The translations under genes and the position numbers were made by a program. Below the pieces are notes generated by a model, which saw only the letters and a list, made by a program, of their open reading frames with translations, had not been told where the DNA came from and did no database searches. From Lepidodermella squamata (lineage: Eukaryota > Gastrotricha): a stretch of DNA of 64,000 nt. Below are positions 23,391 to 34,676 of the stretch, one piece after another (position 1 is the first letter of the stretch; each line of letters starts with the position of its first letter). The stretch lies in the NCBI GenBank assembly GCA_047495785.1, contig JBLDXI010000055.1:62001-126000 (forward strand). The letters run 5' to 3'.

Positions 23391-24753
23391 GATAAAGAAT
23401 CTATAAATTGATATTCAGAAGGGAATCAATAATTTTTCCAAGCGAAGAACCGTCTCCAGTATATCAAGTAAAATAATGTGAGTTGCGAGCTAGCCAGCGA
23501 ACAGCAATGAGCAATGATTCACTGGACAGTGCTGCCATTGAATAGTAAATTACCAGCCATTAAAAGTCGAATTATTTTCAAATATGAGCATTTCTGACTC
23601 TTCATCGCTCAAAAAATATACCTAATTGCAGTTGATTTATGGAGCACAACCTTTCAAAAATTGCCATTAGAGTCAAAATAACGATAACAGATTCACGTAC
23701 TTATCGACGTACAATGTTATACAATGCGAACACGAAAGGGAGATCCTGATGGAAAGTATTCACAGACTTGAGAGTTCCTTATGTTTACAAAAAATCGAAA
23801 CTAGAGAGAGCCGATTATGAAAGTCGTTCATTTCACGGAGTGACACAGCAAATATAAATAAAAATAATCGCAGTGAACATTCACTGAACAGGATTTCAGG
23901 AGTTATCCTTCAACTTTATGATAATTTCAGCATTTCCGTAAGGCCAATCTGTCGTAGCAATTTACTACGCTATGAATATTGTGCTCGACACTTTTGACAT
24001 CTAATCGTCACTTAGCGCCCGGCAAGCTCTCACACAAATACCTTCACCACCAGGTAATCAGCGCCTATGTTTTGATCAGCGAGAAAATGATAGCGGTCAA
24101 CTGCATTTAACTCGTCTCGCTCGTCACGTACGACAAATCCGCAACTCGATTTTTTTCATTTACGCAATTTTGCATTTACGCAATTTACGTGAAGGATAAC
24201 TGGTCAATGTTATTGCTTAGTAACTATTAATTTTAACAAACAGATTTGTTTTTGTGCTTATGTCATTTTCGTCCTTGAACTTTAATTTGGCGCGCAACTA
24301 TATCTGGGCGTTGGAGGCTGGAGCGAACCCTGAAAGCTGCCCAGGTTAAGACCGGGTTATGTTGAAACACATCCGGGCTCGTGACGGTATCCAGGCTTTG
24401 AGCGCGAGTGTATTTAGCAGAGGAACCCGAGTCTCGAGTCTCCGCCATTATTCATTGGATCAGGCCCGTCTATAGTCTCCATTTTTAAATCTTTCGAAGC
24501 TTCAAAAATGAATCAATCTATTGACTTTTGCCTCTTCACATACTTTCTTGGTTTACTAGGCATTATTCTCCCGTCAATGCCTTACTCTGAACTTCTTGTC
24601 TTATTTTAAATGGTCCTATATTATGAGGAATAGTTTTGAATAATTAATTGCTTTCTTCGGCTATTCTCGAATGTCACCACAAAGTGATAAGTTTGAGGTT
24701 GGTTTTTTCTTTCTTGCTCTTCTATCTTATCATTGACGTTATACATTACGCAG
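23391..24753. other. Intergenic region with a GC-rich patch
   Basis: Mostly AT-rich. At 24263-24448 a GC-richer patch carries a 61-codon minus-strand ATG frame (MAETRDSGSSAKYT...) without recognisable similarity. The missing first exon of the hexokinase gene should also lie here. An ATG at 24508 opens a short frame, but no convincing splice to 24754 could be shown. Confidence 0.4.
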
Positions 24754-26495
24754 AGAGCCAAAGAGGTCATCCACCAGCTGGAATTAAGTACTGAACACCT
24801 CGATAAACTGGCAGAGATTTTCAATGAGCAAATTAACTTTGGATTACATTCTGATGAAGCAATCCGGAAGAAAACTATACTTCCAATGATAAAAACTTTC
24901 CTACACGAAACTCCCGAGAATGGTATGGTAATTTGATACTTAATTTATCAATTTTTTTTAGCTATTTCTCGCCTCAGCTCAGGGATATTACCTCGGAATC
25001 GACCTTGGCAGCTCCAACTTTCGAATAATACTGGCCGATCTATCTCATGCCGACCCGAAATTTGATACCGAATGTGAACCGTTACCGAAGGAATACTACA
25101 GCACATCGTGCCGTAATGTCAGTCTAACACATAAAAAATACCTTTGTTGAAACTTCACTATAAAACAGCTTTATGACTTCATGGCGACTCGTCTATCTTC
25201 ATTTTTGAAAAAAAGAAATTTGGACAAGCGACCGCTTAAGCTCGGTAAGCACAGATAAACGTACCTCATAAATTTAGTGTATAGCTATATTTTTTCAGGG
25301 TATACTTTTTCCTTTCCCTCCGTTCAAGAGAGCGTGAATTGCGCGAGGTTAATCACTTGGACGCAAACTTTTCATTGTCCGGATGGCGTTGGCGAAGATG
25401 CTGGCAAGTTATTGCAAGAAGCTATCAACAAACGTGGGGTCTGTTGAAATCGAATTTTAGATGGCGAGGAACATTCGCAATTTTGTAATGTTGACAGGAT
25501 TGCAACGTTACTGTCGCATGTGTGTTGAATGATACAACTGCTACCTTGGTCGCTGGGGCATTCGTTGATCCTAAATGCGCCATTGGTGTTATTATTGGTT
25601 TGTTCGCTAATTTTTACTTTTTTATAGTTTAATTGCTCTTTAATAGGAACTGGAGCCAATGCGGCTTATTATGAGTCAATGGATCGTCTAACATGGTTCG
25701 CTGAGAAGCACTATCCTACTAATCCCCCGAGAAAAGTAAGTGGCGATATTTCCATTTCTTGTCTCTGAAAGTTGACCGTTATATATCAGATGATTGTCGA
25801 CATTGAAGACGGCTGCCTTGGAGATGACCATATTTTAGATTTTATCAAGTCTAAATACGATTTTGAACTCGACCGCACATCATTGCACCCTGGTTCTTAT
25901 ACTTTTGAGAAAATGTATAGCGGTCACTTCTTCGGAGAGCTTTGTCGGCTCGTTCTGGCTGACTTGGCGTCTCACAAGCTTTTCGTGCAACCTGAAGTCA
26001 TTCCTCGCCCTTGGATGCTGTCTAGTTCCCAAGTTTCGCCGATTAATCGGTTAGCTCATGAACTATTTATCCATACATTTTGCAAAATTAAGCTTTAGTG
26101 ACCCCGAGGAGGGCGATCTTCCCGCCACCCGCGCTGCCTTGGAGCAGATGGAATTGCTGCCATTTTGTGATGAAGATGACATTCGCATTATTCGTTTGGT
26201 CGTTTTGACCCTTACAAAGCGAGCCGCTGATGTTGTCGCCGCATCCTTGGCAACTCTGGTCCGCCATATCAACGAACCTGAAATAACGATCGCATTCGAT
26301 GGATCGTTTTACCGCCACCAGCCTCACCTGGCCCGGTATATTGATCAGCGAATTTCAATTATGTGCCCTAAACATAAGGTACTTCATATATACGCAAAAT
26401 TCGTCCGATATTAATATTTTGACTTTTAGGTCAAGTGCTTTGCCATTCATGACGGATCTGGACGAGGTGGAGCTTTGGCGGCTGCTACGGTTTAA
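24754..26495 (+). CDS. HK: Divergent hexokinase (5' exon not located)
   Basis: Exons 24754-24927, 24962-25117, 25169-25244, 25299-25438, 25498-25597, 25647-25735, 25790-26049, 26099-26378, 26430-26495; 446 residues in phase, start exon missing. The first junction has an equally good alternative. Order follows single-unit hexokinases: YYLGIDLGSSNFRIIL (phosphate-1 loop), GYTFSFPSV, CVLNDTTATLVAG (catalytic Asp), IGTGANAAYYE, DIEDGCLGDD, YSGHFFGELCRLVL and C-terminal HDGSGRGGALAAA. Differences from the family: the sugar-site WTKGF is WTQTF, replacing the Lys equivalent to glucokinase Lys169, and GGTN is GSSN. Catalytic Asp and the Asn/Glu sugar contacts remain. It should phosphorylate a hexose at O6 with ATP, but rate or substrate may be altered (inference). 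Confidence 0.85.
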
Positions 26496-27875
26496 CCAAC
26501 CTCTGAATGGTTCAGAAGAGAATTACTCAACGCTTATTTGACAGCAAAAAATGACAAAACCTTTATTTTTCCGGTAAATTGTGCCCTTCCGATGTCCCGC
26601 AAACTTGTGCCTTCATCACCATGATACGGACTCCTTTTTTACGAAGGTGTATATATTAACAAATGACTCAATTATTGTGCATCAGCGATTTTGCTCATAA
26701 TCAACGAGTTTTTGAACGTGATGGCCTGGTATTTTTGCTTCTTCATGACATAACTTTCACCCGTGTGATTGAATAAAATTATAATAATTCATACATTAAA
26801 CTAAATGCATTAATTTGATTGATTTTTTTGTCTTATAGAAGTTTAAATTGTCCTGATGAGATACTGAAATGACGCATCCTTTATAAACGATTCGCGGCCT
26901 CGGCCACTAGGACGAGCTTGACTGATTACGCGTTCCGAGAGAATGCTCAGTAGTCATGGCGAATCTGTTTTTTCAGGTGGCCAAACGCGTTTGTCAACTA
27001 CATTATTTTGTTTTCTTTAAGCTTTGCCGATGGTTTGCGACGTTCGCTTTGCGATATTAGCATAATTAGGTATACTCGTTAACCGTAGGTATTGGCTGTT
27101 ATAGAAACAGCTGGCAACGTTTCTTTACCCATCGAGGCACTCGAATAAAAATATGCGAGCAACTTGTGATATCTTTTATGAATTGAGACACTAATCTAGA
27201 CTAGAGATGAAAGATGATCATTTTCGCACGCAGCCCGATTTTTCCGAGGTGACAGAGCTTCACATTGTTGTTTTCACGCTGTTCTTTTGGAATATCTCTG
27301 CTCAACGACGGTGTATATTTATCGCCAATTAATGCGCTTTACTTGAATTCAGATGTTAGCATTTGAAGTATGTGTTTACTTTTTGTTTGCGAGAAGTGAT
27401 GCTGAATGTGAACACGTTCGTTGCCGCGCGCTGCCTTTGTCGCCGACTGACCTGTGCCGCGTGTGCCGCGAGGTGACGCGTCGCGTCGGCGCCGAGCCTA
27501 GCCTGAACTCGCGGTTGCCTTTTGACGGCTCTCCGCTGCACCAGGCCTCACGCAGCTTATTCGTAGAGTCAACGCGCCGCATTGTCCCTCCACCAAGGCC
27601 CACTTGAATGTCTCTCTCTCATCATCTACTACGACTACTCTGAACCTTTAATGTGTTTGTACGTTCTACATTTATCACACATTATTCTCTAGCTAAAAAT
27701 AAGGTGGCGCTATCTTAGCAGCAATCGGGCATTTCTTGGCTGATACATGATGTTGTCATTTTGACTGGAAGTACTGTGTTAGGATAGCTCAGACCAGAAT
27801 CAAGATAAGTTTTCCCACCACACGTTTATTGATAATTTAAACAGTTTCATTAATAGCTAATACTCTTATCTAGTG
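26496..27875. other. Intergenic region
   Basis: Largely AT-rich with no clear gene. A GC-rich island at about 27410-27560 holds the only coding-like frame, listed separately. Confidence 0.45.
27353..27607 (+). CDS. Small Cys/Arg-rich ORF, 84 residues (doubtful)
   Basis: ATG to TGA frame in a GC-rich island within AT-rich sequence. The start (MLAFEVCVYFLFARSDA) is moderately hydrophobic and could act as a signal peptide. The rest is rich in Arg, Pro and Cys (CEHVRCRALPLSPTDLCRVC). The opposite strand is also open over the same island, so open length is weak evidence. It could equally be a promoter-type CpG-rich island or a first exon. No family is recognised. Confidence 0.25.
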   Translation: MLAFEVCVYFLFARSDAECEHVRCRALPLSPTDLCRVCREVTRRVGAEPSLNSRLPFDGSPLHQASRSLFVESTRRIVPPPRPT

Positions 27876-28698
27876 CAGCGGTTCTCATGAGGGGGTTCGC
27901 GACCCAAAATTGGGTCGCAGAGGCTTTTCTGATGGGTCGCTAGGTGGACCGCGGGTCGCATGGGTCGAAAGGCAAAAACATGTAAAAAAACTAAATAAAT
28001 GATGAGTGATGAGATTTAAGTGAAAAATTACTTATTATCAACTTTTCCAGTGCTATAGAACATGCTTTTTCAACACTTTTAGCTCTGAAGCTTAACTTTA
28101 TCCTTCAGTTTAGTCAATTTTAACAGGTTTTAGAGCGGTTTTTAGTGAAAAATCTTCAATATTTCCTCGCTTCGCTCGTTTTTTGGTTCAAATCATTGTG
28201 TGGTCAGGGTGGGGGATTGGGGGATCGGGAATAAAACACCCCCCAAAAAATTCCTGAAAGTGGTCTCCAACTACAATTTTCCTACAAATCCTCCATATTT
28301 TACTGCATTTTAAGCCCATTTCCGGTTTGAAAATGCCCAAATAAAGCGTCAGCTAAAGCTCGCTTCGCTCGCAAATAGACTTTTTGAGTATGTTTTAGGC
28401 CGCAAAATCTTTCCAGCTCGAGGGTGAAAACTTATCACCCCCAAAAAAATATCCTGGCTACGCCACTGGTTGAAATCACTAGTCATTTTGGGTAATATAG
28501 CACAAAATTATTTTCAGCCCCGGCAGCTGCAGGATCCATGTTCCAAGCGTTTACAAAATTGATGCATATAATTAGTATAAAAAGGAAGAAATTAAAAAAA
28601 TGCACCCCCCAAAATTGAAAATTATAAGCGCCAGGGTCGCACAATTTTCTTGAAAGCCACTTTTAGGGTCGGGAAATGCCCAGTCGTGAGAACCGCTG
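27876..28698. mobile_element. Non-autonomous hAT-type DNA transposon (MITE-like)
   Basis: Terminal inverted repeats start CAGCGGTTCTCA and match over 14 of 15 bases. The element is flanked by a perfect 8-bp target duplication, ATCTAGTG, at 27868-27875 and 28699-28706. An 8-bp duplication and CAG...CTG ends define hAT elements. A subterminal inverted repeat GCGACCCAA-AA-TTGGGTCGC lies at 27899-27918. The 823-bp body has no transposase ORF. Inside it, CCTGGCTACGCCACTG (about 28452-28467) and two copies of CGCTTCGCTCG resemble the end and body of a second, nested element. Confidence 0.85.
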
Positions 28699-28835
28699 AT
28701 CTAGTGGCTTGTTGCAGTGGGTTTTTATGAGTATTTCCGCTGTCTTACCAATTTCTTGGATCTGTCCTGGGAATCTAACTAAATACAGCTGTAATTTATG
28801 GCTTATCTCTTAGTGTTTTATCTATACATTGGGCT

Positions 28836-30494
28836 ATGAATTTTCCTGTGAGACATACGGAGCTGCATGATTACCTCAAACAGCTTCTTTCAACATTGGT
28901 AAATTCAATTTTTTTATAAGTATTTTACGTTTGAAATTTCGAACTTCCATAGAACGCAATAAAATGTGGATCTGTCTTGCCGGATGCTTTGAAAATCGTA
29001 TTGTGCAATGAAACCTGTGATTTGGACTCAACAGCATGTGCGTTAACCTACGCGTTTTTCCTGCACAAAGTAGGTTTTTTTTGATGTCACAATATATCCA
29101 GTCTAAAGATCTAATTTTTAGTCAAAATCGAATGATCAAACTGTGGTTATACCGGTTTTAAATACTAGTCGAGCTGATTTCCCGTTGCGATCCGATGTCG
29201 TCTCCTTACTGTGCCACTACGAAATCGCGGTTGAATCACTCTTATTTATTGAAGATATTTCATTCGTTCTTGAAAACGAGAAATTGCTCGAAATTCTGCA
29301 AGTCGTGTTAGTTGATCACAACTACCCTTCAGAATGTTGCATGGCATTGATTGAAAAAGTTGTGGAAGTCGTTGACCATCATGAGGAGCTGCCCCATTCT
29401 GTTCCAATGAAAAACTGCCGGCGATCGGTAATAGAAAAAGTCGGCTCTTGCTCAACCTTGGTCGCAGAGCAAATGTCGAAACACGGAGGTGGACGAGGTT
29501 ACGAAAAGAGAAGCGAATCAGGCGACGAGCCTCATTCATACCATATTGATTCGACCAGTGCTGCTCTACTTCTAGGCAAGTTTTATCTGAGCCTTTTTAG
29601 GAATTGCATTTAATAGAAGGCAAACAGATCGAAAATGCAGATAGCCATCAATTCCATATAATAGACCCATTTTAATTCAAATTTTAGCTGCTATTCTTGT
29701 GGATACTGTTTGCGGATCCCCATCTGCTGGTCGCGAAACACCGAAAGATTCTGAAGCGGTTGCGAAACTCGATGAAACTGCCCAGTTGCCGTACAACCAT
29801 GGCCGATTCTACGAATGGCTGTTGTCGGCAAAATGCGATATTTCAAGTAATTTTGTCTTCTTCAGTAAAAATTAGGGTGACTTACACAAATTTCTCTCTT
29901 CAGGGCTTTCGACCGCAGATCTGCTTCGAAAGGATGCGAAGCTGCTCTCGGTTGGAAACACTCGAGTGATGACCTGTTCCTTACCAACTGGTTTCAACTG
30001 TACATCGAATAGAACCGATCTAGCCCAATCTCTAGAACAAGTTCTTATCCGCTCAAACGTTGCCGCCGTGGTTTTACTATGGTACACAAATCCTGCTTTC
30101 CCAGACGATGCTAAGAGAGAGCTTGGGATTTTTTCTGACGACTGCGATTTGCTAATTTCGGTAACAATTTTTTGAAATTATTGAAATTCCATTTCGAAAT
30201 TTCCGATCTTCAAATTAGTTGGCGTCGTGGTTGCAGACTAACAAAAAAGTTGACCTTATGCTTTCGCCGCTGAGTGGCACCAGCAATGGGGTAGCTGAAA
30301 ATGGCCGAGTTGAGTTGCTTTCGAACAATAATTCCCACGACGATAGCGGAACCACGTCGCCTGTCTTTGTGAATTTGATGCTGGGCGACCGAATGATTGC
30401 TTTTTCGCAGGGTAACGTTCGCGCGTCTCGGAAGCAAATTCTACCACTTGTCGAAGAGTTTTTGCGCACTCGCAATGGCAAAACCGATAAATAA
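28836..30494 (+). CDS. PRUNE1: Prune-type DHH/DHHA2 phosphoesterase
   Basis: Exons 28836-28898, 28953-29069, 29122-29575, 29688-29846, 29904-30160, 30219-30494; 441 residues. Family landmarks: CNETCDLDSTACALTYAFFL (motif I aspartates), VVIPVLNTSRADFPLRSDV, VVLVDHN, VEVVDHHEE, SVIEKVGSCSTLVAE, AAILVDTV (late Asp), LLRKDAKLLSVG and C-terminal GNVRASRKQILPLVEEFL. Prune proteins cleave short-chain polyphosphate and cyclic nucleotides with a metal-dependent DHH centre. Here the name motif DHH reads DHN, while the later DHR of human PRUNE1 reads DHH. The intron 29576-29687 has a GC-AG border. It lacks the long C-terminal tail of human PRUNE1. Poly(A) signal at 30657. The BCH gene follows on the same strand. 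Confidence 0.92.
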
Positions 30495-31129
30495 ACACGC
30501 TACCCATCCTAATATATATGATGCGCTCTGTGCCACGTTAATTGTTTATACACCTCGATCGCTATGGAAGATCTGGAATCTAACCGGTGTCATTTTTCGA
30601 ATTTGTTCCTTCCCACTTGTGTGCTATATACCCATTCACTCTCCGCATGCATTTGCAATAAATGTCCGGGATTATTATCAAACCAAACACAAATCTTCAA
30701 GCTATGCATATTATTATAAAATATTATTTCATCGTTACATTATCAGCATTCTACCGTCGGCAAGGCTTTATTTTTGTTGATCGCGGTTTTCTGATCATTC
30801 ATTCTGATCACGCTCTTTCTTGTGATACATGTTACATTATAGATTATTTGAGAATTATAGAAAAAGCTATTAACGCAATTTTTGCCATATTTTTAGCAGT
30901 TGTGACGTCGGGCGGATGCTATCTTCCCCGTCAATGCCCCCTGTGCTATCGTAAAATGTGATGTTGTCAAAAAAAACACAGAAATCGTTTCCTCCTTACT
31001 ACTGTTTTTCACTTACTGGAATTTCGGGTTCGGCTTTTGGTAGTAACAATAATTTCAAGAATAAATATTGCAGCAATCACTGTTAACTTTTCTCACTGTT
31101 TTAGGTGGATTATTTAAGTATCAATACAA

Positions 31130-34100
31130 ATGGATTCGGCGAGTGATCAAGTTGAACCAGAACAACAACAATCGGATTTGGCAGCCGATAATCCACCTCA
31201 GCCCGATCAGGTCGAATCGGAAAGCCATCAGGAAGCTGCTGTTGGCGATCTACTTTCGCTCAATGATTCTAATCAAGTCGAACAACCCATCGAAACAAAT
31301 AGTGATGAGGCTAAGGACGATTCTGAACAGAATCAAGTCGAGGAAGGTGGGCTGATTGATTTGGGTAATGACCCACAGCCAGAAGCTGAAGCTCAAATAA
31401 ATTCTTCTAACCGCTCGTCATCGAACGACGGACCATCTAATGCGACGGAAACGTCGAAAAGTTCCGAGTCATTTTTTCAAGTTGAAACAGCCGACGGCAA
31501 TCATTTGGAGGACAATTTGGTTTATTTTACCAAAGATACATCCGATGACGCAGTTCATAGTGAAAACAGTGGCGATAAGGAGGCGTTCGAAGAAATCGTC
31601 ACATCTGAGCCTCGCATCGAATCTATGGCTGAATCGATGATTGATCAAGATGCTGCTCCAGAAGAAGCTCAAATCATGAGCTCTGAGCAGGTTGTCGAGG
31701 AATCGAGCAAAGCCTCGGAACAAAACCTTCTCGATATAAATGAAACAGCTGCTGAGCCGGAAATCAAAGAAGTTACTTCAATCGAAGAACAGGAGACGAG
31801 CGTGAATCAGGAACAGCCGTTACTTGATTTGGATAACGACCCGAATGACGATATATCTAATCAAATGGCGCTGGCTGCCGTTTCCGCTGGGCAATCTGGC
31901 CAAACTGTTGAGCCTGTCAGTCTAGAGGACGACATTTCGGTTCAAGAGCCGCCAAACCCGGAAGAGGAGGATTATGTCGCAAAAACAGAGGCCGACGTTG
32001 ATAATTGTTCGGTCGAATTTGAAGAAGACATTGAGCGAGTGGAATCGGCTGAAAATGAGTTCAATATTTCTATGCCGACAGATGAGGTCCCGAGAGAAAT
32101 CAGCCCTGCTGTTAGCTTGAAAGACATAACCGAGGAACCTGCTGAGGAAGAGATCATCGAGCCAGCAGATGAAGTGCAAGATGAAACCGAACCGCGTCAA
32201 GCCGATTTCGACGAACCTGAAGCAGACCCAATCAGCTCTAGCGATAATGAACCCAATCAAGAGGTGGAAGTCGATCAAATTCTAGTACCTGTAGAAGCCG
32301 ATCAAGTTGAAGAAGAGGTCGAAACGAGGCAAGCTGAACCCGAGCCTCAACCCGAGGTTGAAATTCGGGAGCCTGAAACCGATAATCAGAAGCCAGTCGA
32401 GCTTATCGAGGAGACTCTAGACAAAAATGAAGCAGATCCAATTAGCTCTATCGAAAATGAAGCCGAACAAAAGATGGAAGTCGAGCAAATTCTGGAAGTG
32501 GATCAAGTTGAAGAGGTCGAAATAAAGCAAGCTGAACCGGATCCTCAACCCGAGGTTGAAGTTTCGGAACCCGAAGCCGATCATCAGAAGCCGGTCGAGA
32601 TTGTCGAGGAAACTCGGGACGAGCCACATACGGATGAAGCAAATCCAGTGAGCTCTATCGATAATCAAGAACTGGAAGTCGAACAAATTCTAGAAGCTGA
32701 AGAAGAAGTCAAAACAAACCAAACTGAACCCGAGCTTCAAACCGAGGTTGAACTTTCGGAGCCTCAAACCGTTAATCAGTCGCCGGTCGCGCCACATACT
32801 GATGAGGTTGAGTTGGATCAAGTTCCCGATGTTGATACGAAAGATCCAGAAATCGTTGAATTGAAAATCGATGCAAGCCAAGATTTTCAACCTTTTGGAG
32901 AGCCATTCGAGCCGCAAAACATCTCGGATGAGCCCGAGGTCGATTCGGCTCCTATTGATATACAACCAAGTGAAGTCGAAAACACTTTACCGCAAGCTTC
33001 CTCACCTTTATCCATTCCTACTATTTCGATAACTGATGCTGACGAAATTGAGGCTCTGCCGGAAACTGGTGAAACAAATGCTGGTGTGTTCGAAGAAAGC
33101 GCCGAGCAGACGTCAGGTTTCATCGAGTCGCAATTATCAGCTGTCGAAATATCAATCAACGATGAGAAATCTGATGACGAAATCGTGGAAAACGTGCTTC
33201 ACTCGGCCCCATCGCCATCTGATAGTGCAATCGTTGCAACAGATGAAGAGTCAAGAAGTGCAACCAGCCCTGAATCTAACAAAGAGAACACCGCATTTCA
33301 TCACGATTTATCAGACCACGGAGACTCGCAAAATGCCATCGACAGTGATAGTCCTGGCTCTCCGGTCAAAGACGAATGGAGCGAATCAGAAATATCTAAA
33401 ATTGAATCGCAAAACGAATCCGCCGAAGGAGTGAAATCCGAAGTGAACCAAACAGAAGAGCCACGGCCAAACTTAGCGCCCGATGTTACCTCTCAACTAA
33501 ATTCGGCTGTAATTACACCATCCGACGCCGGATTTTCAGTTCGATACAGCGCGGGATCGGAAGACGGTGACATTCCGAATGAAGATGACAAAGATCGATG
33601 GCTGAAGGCTACTATCAAAGGAGCTCCGTTTATGGTCGATCTTAAAGCTATTACGCCGTACAAGAAATTCCTTTCTTTTGGAGGTAAAACCGTTTGATTT
33701 AGTGACTGAAAATGTATAATTTACCTAATTTTCAGGATTTACTGAGAAGAAAGAGTCGATTATAGTTTTAACTGCTGCTTACTTGCCTCTGCCGTCAGAG
33801 CAGAACTACAACTATATAATCCACCATCTCTTCTGCTACGTCACTAGTGCCATTGATCTATTGGCCCCGAATGAATATATTATTGTTTACTTTCACTGTC
33901 ATCGTTCCAGCGGCGACATGCCTCCACTTGCCTTCTGCACGTCTTGCTATAGTCAGCTGGATTTCCGACTTCGAAAGAGTGCTAAATCGTTGTACGTCGT
34001 TCATGCTAACGCTTGGGTGAAAACAGCCTCGGCGTACCTGTATGCATTCAAGTAAGATCTCATAGCTTTCATATCCCTAATAATTTGCAACTGTTCGCAA

Positions 34101-34244
34101 CTTTTCAGACAATTTGCTCGTCGGAAGTTGGTTTACGTCCAAAATCTCGCCAATTTGAAGGCATTGATACCTACCGAGTTTATATATTTCCCTCAAGAGG
34201 TTCTTGATGCCGATCGTCAAAAGGGTGGTGGTAATATGAGTTGA
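31130..34244 (+). CDS. Large acidic protein with C-terminal BCH (BNIP2/Cdc42GAP homology) domain, PRUNE2/BNIP2-like
   Basis: Exons 31130-33683, 33736-34051, 34109-34244; 1,001 residues. The first 820 or so residues are disordered, rich in Glu/Asp/Ser/Pro/Gln and partly repetitive. The end is a CRAL-TRIO-like BCH domain (about 825-985): RWLKATIKGAPFMVDLKAI, YIIVYFHCHRSSGDMPPL, RKSAKSLYVVHANAWVKTA, ARRKLVYVQNLANLKALIP. BCH domains bind small GTPases, kinesin light chain or each other. The ATG at 31130 is supported by an upstream in-frame TAA (31115) and by an AG acceptor (31104) typical of a 5' UTR or trans-spliced leader. BNIP2 and caytaxin have the same C-terminal domain but much shorter N-termini. 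Vertebrate PRUNE2 has both the acidic region and a prune domain. Confidence 0.88.
32219..32820 (+). repeat. Three tandem degenerate coding repeats of about 70 residues
   Basis: Within the acidic region three units begin EADPISS (32219), EADPISS (32429) and EANPVSS (32636), spaced 210 and 207 bp. Each continues with an EVxQILE-like core, a QxEPxxQ segment (QAEPEPQPEVEI, QAEPDPQPEVEV, QTEPELQTEVEL) and an NQKPVE/HQKPVE/NQSPVA segment. Spacing in whole codons shows in-frame duplication. Confidence 0.85.
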
Positions 34245-34676
34245 TAAACTTGCGATTGTTGAAAAGTATTTCGTTTAATATTGTATTACACATATTTATT
34301 TATCATTCCAAAATATTTTGTGCAATGGTGCTTGCTGATGTTCTTATTCGCAACAATTACACGTAAACTGTTCCTCGTTTTTGATTCGAGAGACGAGCCC
34401 TTCAGAGAAATTTTAGTCTGTGATCTTCCGACATAGTTTGATAACTTATCACCTTGTTCGCCATTGTTGCTGCTGATGTTTTAACCCAAAGAAACTTATG
34501 TACCTATTGCGCTGTTATTTACGTCATTCAAAGCTGATTGCTCATTCTATTAAAAAGCCTGCTATTCAAACCAATTATCGAATAAATTTTTCTACGAAAA
34601 AGTCGCCTTTTTAACAAAAAACGTCGTTTATTTTCACATGAAATACAACTCAGAAAGAAACACGTCGCCTGAATTT

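Noticed and set aside
24263-24448. 61-codon minus-strand ATG ORF in a GC-rich patch
   Set aside because: No similarity, no splice context and only modest length. Left as a note on the intergenic region.
31469-32965. Several antisense ORFs of 60-118 codons under the BCH gene
   Set aside because: These mirror the biased GAA/GAT/CAA codons of the acidic sense frame, which leave the reverse strand free of stops.
28899-34244. Single fused PRUNE2-like gene spanning both ORFs
   Set aside because: The prune frame ends at a stop with its own poly(A) signal, and the BCH frame has an in-frame stop before its ATG. A fusion would need an undetected alternative splice, so two genes are annotated and the link is kept as a finding.
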